Below, in pieces: positions 55,196 through 62,500 of a stretch of DNA of 62,500 nt. Position numbers and translations under genes: made by a program. The notes below the pieces were generated by a model. It searched no databases and was not told the DNA's origin. It saw nothing but the letters and a program-made list of their open reading frames with translations. The stretch lies in contig CM022666.1 of assembly GCA_012295275.1 (NCBI GenBank), forward strand, positions 2,533,616-2,596,115. The letters are read 5' to 3'. The number at the start of each line of letters is the position of its first letter. Position 1 is the stretch's first letter. This stretch comes from Chrysomallon squamiferum. Taxonomy: Eukaryota > Mollusca > Gastropoda > Neomphalida > Peltospiridae.

Positions 55196-55840
55196 TAAAC
55201 TTTTATTTGTTGTTGATTTAGATTTCTTTTAAAGATGATATTTAAGAACCATATAGTTAACAATTTCAAGAATATTTTTTTTTTTTTTTTTTTTTCATTG
55301 TAATAGGCGAAACTTAAGACAGACAAGACAACGTCGCGCAATATCGTTTAGCAGAAGTCCTGAAATAAAAAATATCCTGTAGCTGTGTAAAATAACTGCA
55401 AACTGAGATGACAAATACATGCATACATTAACCTAAGTTTTCACCAGACTTCACTTATTCTCAAAACATGTTTTAACCCATTTTATGCTCTCCCATTTGC
55501 ACACTGCATCACGTGACCGCCTGACAATGACAAAAATGACTAAGACGGCCCAGTTTTAATTTATTTCTTTTTAATCGATATTAATAACTTAAAAACGCAG
55601 CTGTGTATATTGGTATTGATTATTGTTTGTTCATAAACTATTTCGAGACTCCTGCTGATAGTAACTCCACGTGTTTGTTGGACGATTCGTTCGAATGTAA
55701 TTATGCACTTTGTTCCGACTGCAGCAGTCTGAAAACTGTGAAAAACAATACTTATTTCAACAGTTACATAATGTTATTTATAGGATAACAAACGGATATC
55801 ACACTTGTGAATACATAAAATATATGTGACATAGTCGTAG
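52511..55840. other. Intergenic interval between RNF13-like and Ig-superfamily genes
   Basis: AT-rich with T-rich tracts at 52610-52735 and 53515-53565, and ATT/AAT arrays at 53655-53690, 54718-54760 and 55158-55195. One unexplained minus-strand frame is at 54259-54474. A CpG-richer patch with TCACGTGAC lies at 55509-55517. No gene can be named. Confidence 0.5.
54259..54474 (-). other. Unidentified 71-codon open frame, cysteine-containing
   Basis: Minus-strand frame with five cysteines (CRNSFEC, GLC, RCWLC region, SIC), ending at a stop. It is not repeat-derived and has ordinary amino acid composition. A splice-acceptor-like TATGCAG lies just inside its 5' end. I recognise no family; it may be a terminal exon, a transposon fragment or chance. 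Confidence 0.2.
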
Positions 55841-57983
55841 TTTGTAATCACAAGGTAAGATTATACACACAGAAGGAAAAGAATTTCTCTTGAGAAACTG
55901 TCGGAGACTTTGATGTTTGTTTTGATAAGGTATGTATCTTTATCTCTCCCTCTCTGTCTTTCTGTTTATTAACATTTTTTTCTTATCCTTTTTTAATATC
56001 TGTAAATAATATTCTGTCAAACAAAAGTAAAAATAAATAAATAAATAAATAATAAAGCATTCACTTGAAATGTATTCTTATTTTTAATTTTATTTAAAAA
56101 AAATTAAATATTCTACTTAAAGTAATAAACATAACAGCAAGAAAAAAAAGCCAGTTTTTAAATATCATTTGGGAATGAAATTATTTATTTAATTAAATAT
56201 CTTTCTACCGTCTATTATGTTACTATATTATCGGCTGTTTTGCGAATTAAAACAGATTTAATATAATTTATTTATTTTTGTTCTTTGTTCTTTTAAATTT
56301 ATTTAGTTATTTACATGTCAGCAAACACTGTATACAGATATCCATAATAAATCCACTTTTTTAAGTATTCGAAGTTTTAAATGCGTGTGTATGTGTATGT
56401 GTATGTGTGTGCATGTGTTTCATTATTTACTGTCAGAACAAATACATAGTCAGGCTTAGACATGTTGTAAAAATTACCAATAGTTGTGATATATCAAAAT
56501 AATTTTATGTCCTTGTGTAGAACATTATCGATTTGCTATAACCCAACTTGTTGCTTTGTTCATTCTAACAGCTGAAATTTCATCGCTCACTAAACGCAAC
56601 AGATGGTCTTTATTGATTATCATACTTACTCATTTTAAATATAACATGCTAATGTTCTAAACTAATCCACCATATATACAGGTGAGATAACGATCACAAG
56701 ATTTTTTCTCGTTTTTAACGAATTATCTACCTTTTTTGTTTTCTCCTTTGTGTACAAGTCACTGAATTCTCATGCAATTATAAAATATAATAATTAAATT
56801 AGAAATATATATTGAGCATAAGAGCATACTGCTTTTCATATATATATATATATTCAAGGTTTAATATAGCAATATATACTTATGGTACAAATAGTTTAAA
56901 TGTATTTTGTGTATTTCCATTATATTGTAACTTCTGCCATTTAGATCACTAACCTTTAATAATAATAAAGTTTGTCGGTATAATTATAAGCTCGTCAGGA
57001 GAGAGTAAACACACACACACAAAAAAAAAAAAAAAAAATAAGAGGTCAATTTTGTAAATGTATAAATCTATATCCATTTTTTGAAGAGGAGAGATAGATT
57101 TAGTGAATCTTATCAGCCTAGTTGTGTTACTGATGTAATTTAATTTGAGAAAATATATGAGCTTTCAATAACAGGATATCGTACATTTCCATGAATTTGA
57201 ATTTGTTCAAATCACAAAATATTTATCATTTCAAATATAACTGAAAAATAGCTATTTTTGACATATTTATTTTTATTATGACCTACAGGAAAAGGTCAAC
57301 TAATTATGCTCATAATTAATCCATTACTAACTTCGTAATTAGTATGTAAAGAAATAAAATAATCACTTTACTCTAATTGATTATTTATTTATTTAATTTG
57401 CTTGTTTATTTATTCATTTGTTTATCTGTTTGTTTTTCTTTTTAATTACTCAATAATTTTTTATTATTATTATTTTATTTATTTATTTGTGTTTTCTGCA
57501 TACCGATTCTTTACGATATTATATTAATTTACCATTCCAGCCAGTGTTCCGCGGTGTGTATGTCAAAAATCTTGTTTCTGGGAAGGAATGTATCAAAATC
57601 CGTCCTAACAGCAAAACCTGATTTGAAGACACATGCATTATCCTTCAATGCACAATTCATTTTAACTCGGAAATTTCTTTAAAATTAAAAGAAAAAGGAA
57701 GAGCAAATATTTATTTAAAGCTACATGGATCTTTTCTTGAACATGGATTTTGATGAAGAGGATATTGTAGTACGTACAGATTTCACGACTGTATAGAACA
57801 ACCACTATTAACATTTAAATTAAAATATCAGCAACTGAAAAAAAAAACACACACACACACACACACACACACAAATATAACGTCATCAGAAGTACCAATG
57901 ATTCGGCTGTCACAGAAGAAGATTCATAATGTGAAGTACACAATTTCTATCAAAGAAAAACAGAAAGGTTTTAACGTGACGTC
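55840..57983 (+). promoter_or_regulatory. Possible promoter, non-coding exon and 5'UTR of the Ig-superfamily gene
   Basis: A donor GATAAG|GTATGT (exon end 55929) and an acceptor CATTCCAG ending at 57540 could frame a 5' intron. An exon starting at 57541 would then run through to the signal-peptide ATG at 57984. There are several short upstream ATGs in that leader, and a second possible donor near 57769. Transcript ends are not resolved. Confidence 0.3.
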
Positions 57984-60294
57984 ATGAAATGGCAGAGGTC
58001 CCTCGCACGTTTCATGGTTTTAGCTGTCTGCATGCATGCTGTAAAATGTAAGTCAATACTTATTTATTTTTTATTTATTTATTTTATTTATTTATTTTAC
58101 AGAAACTATATAGTGACACATATTTAAGATTTTATCTTTTTGTATTTGTAATGACAACAACTTCAACTGTGTAATAAAACATAATAGTAGGGGGGAAATA
58201 AAAACGAAAAAAGACACACGCTCAAACATGCATGCATATATACGTAATTCATACACACATACAAACATAGGTATAAATGTGAATATGTTTGTACGCGCAC
58301 GTGTTTGTGTGCATATGTAGGATAAAAAAAAAAGTAAAATAAATGTAAATAATAATTTTCTTCCGCACTTTAAAGAGTATAGTGCAGGTATCTCTAATAG
58401 GCTGAGATAGGAATTTGAATAACAGTTTGACAGCTAAATTGTTATTATTTCCTCAATAGGTTTAGATACCAAACCGTCGTTTACCTATGTTCCCAAATGA
58501 AGACATAGCACTTCCTATAAACTCTACTGTTACTCTGAAATGTGAGGCTTCCGGATCTCCCGTTCCAGCCATTAAATGGACAAAGGCAAAGGTATAATAT
58601 TTTTAGCTTAATATGCTTTATTATTAACAAAGATTGATAGGCTGTAACAAGTATAATAACTGAACACAGAACCAAAGGTAGAGTTTAACTTAAAGTTTTT
58701 AAAACAAAAGGTGTAAAATAATAATATAGTTACAATATCACAATTAAATTATGAGAAGATTTTAATTACAATAAACTCATATTAAAACTGAATAATAATA
58801 TTTTCAGAATGGCGGCGATATTCCATCATCATGGATTACCTCCCCTGGAATATTACATATTCAAAGATTTCAAAAAAGCGATGTTGGATTGTATAACTGT
58901 ACAGCTGCAAACAGTTTAGGTTCCGTTTCACATGTTTCGAACGTAACAGTGCTAGGTAAAATATTTTGTTTTACATGTTGATAACTTAGTTATGTGACAA
59001 AAAAAAAAAAAAAAAAGCGATCGCTATAGACGTATCATTTACTGAGAATACCCACATTTTGGTATCCAAAATTAAGTATCTGCTATCCCAAATATTTGTA
59101 TGAACTTTGGCAGACTGTGAGAGAAATTGATAATTTGTAACTTGTATGTTATTTAAAGTCCTGAGTAAGCTTAACTTAGTTACACAACAATTATCTTGAA
59201 ACGATAAACTTGTCTCTTGATTCTCTCTTGTTGTTTATCAAAGATCACCTGTCAAAAAACGAATACGGTGATGATGCTGAATATGTATTCTATGCCATGA
59301 TATTTATTGTCTTTGAAAATATGTTTTAAAAAAAATAACTAAACTGAAACTGAAATGAGGGAAAGAGCCAAAAACGCCACAATTATGCGGCAATTTTCCG
59401 ATGCGGCGAAGTGACGGCTTTTGTCACGTGTCTAAGTTAACAACTTCGAAAACTTTGTGTAACGTATTCAAACCAGTCTAGTTGATAAGGCGGGAAACAA
59501 CTCTCTCTTAGCTTATTGTAATTTTTAAAATAAATATTTTATACAGAGTTGGAAAAAAATAAATGATTAATATTCGGCCACAATTCAGATGAAGTGGTGT
59601 GTGTATGTTTGTGTGATGTATCAAATTAAACTGTATCGATAGTGCTGAACGTTTTCTGTTACTCCACTTGTTAAAAGCATTAAAACTTTCCTGTACTGGG
59701 TTTGTGATCTGACAGGGTTATTTAATTAAACTTTCAAAAACCAAATTCAAGATTATTATTATTATTATATATTTATTTATTTATTTTGATTATTGTTTTA
59801 ATTTTATTTACATTTACATTTTATTATTATTGTTGCTACTTTCTATTTTATATATGACAATAATTTTATTATAATTCTAATTCTTCCATAAATATAAAGT
59901 TATTTAGGACATGACACTGGTCCTAAAAAAAAAATATAAAAAAAGTTATTGTTATTATTATTATCATTATATTATCATGGTATTGTTATTATTATTGTTA
60001 TAGTTGTTACTATTGCTCTTACTACCATCATGCTTTTATAATCATATTACTTAATATTAAACATAGCTATAATTTTTATATCAAACTGAAATAAAATATA
60101 TAATAGTGCCTGTACAGCAAATAAATCTCTTTTTTTCTTTGTTTACTACTTAAAGCTGACCCTGTTTTTGTGAGGCCAGAACTAACTGTTGTAAAAGCAG
60201 GATCTTCAGTAAGTCTAGAGTGCCAAGCCCCTAAAACAGCTAAATCAGTTCTCTGGACAACCCCTTATTCAGGTACATTTTTCTTTATGAGACT

Positions 60295-60343
<49 letters not shown>

Positions 60344-60945
60344 TGTGTGTGTGGGTGTGTCTATGTCTTGATGTATATGCATGTGACTCTCACCATAAAG
60401 GTATATATATATATATGTATGTGTTATTGTATGTCTGCCTAACTGTTTGTATGTTTGTGTGTGTCTGTGTGTGTCTGTGTGTGTTAGTCCCAGGCCAACA
60501 TTACCATACGAAATTATTAAATAATTTTAGTGGTTGCTATTTTTTCACTGAGTATATTTCTCAGCCAGGTGTGAATGACTACAACACCTTGTCAGTACTG
60601 ATCCTAAAACCAATACCTATACTACTACTAATAATAAATATACATTTACTTAGGAGGACAAATGTCTGTCATTATTCGTTTTTAAAATTATACTAATTAT
60701 ACTAATTATCTGAAACACTTTCAGGAAACTTCACAGCAGCGAATATTGCCAAAGATCAAATTCACGTTGACGTGAATAATACTCTTCACATCGCACGTAC
60801 AGACAAACAGCATCATGGAACATACTCGTGTGTTATGAAAGATGACGTCAGTTCTCTGACACTGAAAGCTCAGGTTTTAGTGAAGAGTAAGTAAATTTAT
60901 ATTCAAACAAACAACCTGCATCTGAATAAGGGAAGAAATAATCAA

Positions 60946-60988
<43 letters not shown>

Positions 60989-61916
60989 TATAGAAGATAT
61001 ACATTTATGCTTTGAAACCACTAAAATTTGACTTACCTATTACACACTGAAAACATTTCTACTTCTATGTGGCATCCATTTTAAGAAATCAAAACAAGAA
61101 AAGAAATGCAAAACCTCTACATAGACTACTCTATTTTATTTAATAGCAATAGATCTTAACTAAAACACCTTCCCATAGACAGCAGTGTGTAGTGTACTGT
61201 GTCGGAATGGGAAATAGATCAGCAAAGAGGACTGGAGCTGTGACCATTATTCTTATAATTTAGGAACCTTTCTCCACAGTTAGACATATAAGACATACTG
61301 CTAAATTTTATTCAATCTGTATTATGTTATATAATGTTACCTTAGAAAGAAAACTGGCAGTTTGGATCAAATACGCTTTGCATTTGGGATTCAAATTTAT
61401 TACTTAAGATATTTAAATTGAAAATTAATATTATGATGCCATCTAAGAAGAGATGCAGATTTTATTTAGTAGATAAAAGAATATAATTTCGTATGACGAT
61501 CAAATGAATGAGGAAACATTTTTTGCCACCATTTATCAATTAATGTTAACAAATCTTTTATGTAGCCATACCCGAGTCTTTCAAGGAAGTGGTTGGAATG
61601 GTAAATAAGATATTTCTATGATCTTTTTTTTTTCTTTTTTCAGGACGACCTAAAATAACCACTACACCTGTTAGTCTCCAGGTTCTTGTGGGCGAGCGAG
61701 TCAGATTCACTTGCAAATCTGATACCTATCCCACACCTGTGATTGAGTGGTATAAAGAAAATCAAAACGGAACAACGACAAACTTGAAGAGTTACGTTGT
61801 TCAGGAAGGAACTATTGAAATACCAAGTGCCTCAGACACTGATGTTGGGATTTACAAGTGTATTGCGAAGAACACAGAAGGGTCCACCATTGCCATAGCA
61901 ACCCTGAATGTAATAA
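57984..61916 (+). CDS. Immunoglobulin-superfamily protein, signal peptide plus three Ig domains, incomplete at the window end
   Basis: Exons: 57984-58047, 58460-58591, 58808-58955, 60156-60272, 60725-60886, 61644-61916; the last donor (GT at 61917) shows the gene continues past the window. The first exon encodes MKWQRSLARFMVLAVCMHAV, a typical secretion signal. Ig domain 1 is split over exons 2 and 3 (LKCEASGSPVPAIKW, then DVGLYNC), domain 2 over exons 4 and 5 (SLECQA, HHGTYSC), and domain 3 lies in exon 6 (FTCKSDTYPTPVIEW, DVGIYKC). All have the paired cysteines and the tryptophan of I-set folds. Several N-linked sequons are present. Exon 2 is out of frame with exon 1 unless one base is discounted near 58492. 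The parent protein cannot be named: receptors, adhesion molecules and secreted lectin-like immune proteins all use such modules. Confidence 0.8.
58460..58591 (+). pseudogene. Ig exon 2 with apparent one-base frameshift
   Basis: From the acceptor CAATAG (AG ends 58459), phase 1 continues the signal exon as LDTKPSFTYVPK and then meets TGA at 58498-58500. The Ig domain resumes in the next frame as PNEDIALPINSTVTLKC. Removing one C of CCC at 58492-58494 would join the two. This could be an assembly indel, an allele-specific lesion or a true defect. The alternative is an entry at TTTAG (58465) in phase 0 from some other upstream exon. Confidence 0.5.
60303..60360. repeat. (GT)n microsatellite in the Ig gene
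   Basis: GT array with GGGT variants, starting about 30 bp past the exon 4 donor. Confidence 0.95.
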
Positions 61917-62500
61917 GTAAGCATGATTTGTTTTATTCACTTGTTACTGATTTATTGATTATGTATCTGTTTATTTAGTATTGGTTGATTGGCTAATTAC
62001 ATTTATTTGTTATTTGTTCATCTCAGTTTAAGTATTTGTTTATTGTTGTTGTTATTTGAATGGTGTGTGTGTGTGTGTTATTTCTTTTCAAAATGTGAAT
62101 CTTCTTAAGCTATATGTAAAAAAAAAAATGGCCACTTTTCAAAATGTGTTCATTAAAGATAATTTCATTTTGTTTTAAAATTATTTTTTTGACAAATTTT
62201 GTTTCCATTTGTTAATTTTTAATTTTTTTCACAGGATTTAGTTCATTTTTTTTTATATCTTATTTTAGGTTCAAAGTTTGTTATTTAAATTTCCTGAAAA
62301 AGAAAACTTAAAATTCACATTTACTTTATTTTTTCATTAATTAATTTTTTATTTTTATTTTTATTTAATTATTTATTGTTTTTTTGTGTTCTTATTTTAT
62401 TAGTTTGTTATTTCTAATTTCCTACCTAAATCAAAACTTAAAGATCATCATTTTTATTTATTTATTTTATTTATTTATTTATTTATTCTTTATATGTATT
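61917..62500 (+). other. Intron of the Ig-superfamily gene running off the window
   Basis: Begins with GTAAGC after the third Ig domain. AT-rich with a GT array at about 62063-62078 and TTTA/ATTT arrays near the end. No further exon is visible. Confidence 0.7.

Noticed and set aside
58384-58450. Other AG dinucleotides upstream of Ig exon 2 as alternative acceptors
   Set aside because: None of them allows the signal exon (phase 1) to enter the Ig frame without an early stop. The late AG at 58508 would fit the phase but would delete the first Ig strand.

Overview
The window comes from an animal nuclear genome. It is AT-rich, crowded with microsatellites and poly(A)/poly(T) runs, and its genes are split into short exons with GT-AG introns. 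A degenerate SINE at about 36332-36645 has a 3' half that I recognise from recall as a type common in molluscan genomes, so a mollusc or close lophotrochozoan relative is the best guess. Nothing looks prokaryotic, plasmid-like or viral.

Layout: (1) 3122-8931, minus strand: complete seven-exon SLC29A4/ENT4-type transporter, 518 codons. (2) 8944-17740: repeat-rich interval with one possible 5' non-coding ENT4 exon ending at 11672. (3) 20783-28079, minus: Na+/K+-ATPase beta subunit, six exons, 291 codons, with a roughly 3 kb apparent 3'UTR. (4) 31607-35961, minus: a second beta subunit, six exons, 314 codons. It is a head-to-tail paralogue with the same intron positions and phases. (5) 36332-36645: SINE. 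(6) 40245-49749, plus: PA-TM-RING E3 ubiquitin ligase of the RNF13/RNF167 group, ten coding exons plus one apparent mutually exclusive alternative exon, 421 or 422 codons, with a long 3'UTR. (7) About 55.9 kb to beyond the right edge, plus: a secreted or membrane immunoglobulin-superfamily protein with a signal-peptide exon and three Ig domains in view. Its second coding exon contains an apparent one-base frameshift.

The genes do not form a pathway. The two beta subunits are the only related pair and would each partner an ATPase alpha subunit encoded elsewhere.

The strongest unusual signals are in the RNF13-like gene. A tandem array just upstream of its RING-completing exon repeats the 3' splice site plus about 24 nt of exon, followed in most units by a short in-frame tail, a stop and AATAAA. 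Two duplicated PA-domain exons (42885-42972 and 43792-43882) share phase and cannot both be spliced in without an immediate stop. Minisatellites also lie just upstream of other acceptors in this gene and in the second beta gene. Exon borders were set by hand from splice consensus, phase and recalled homologues; no alignment or transcript data were available.
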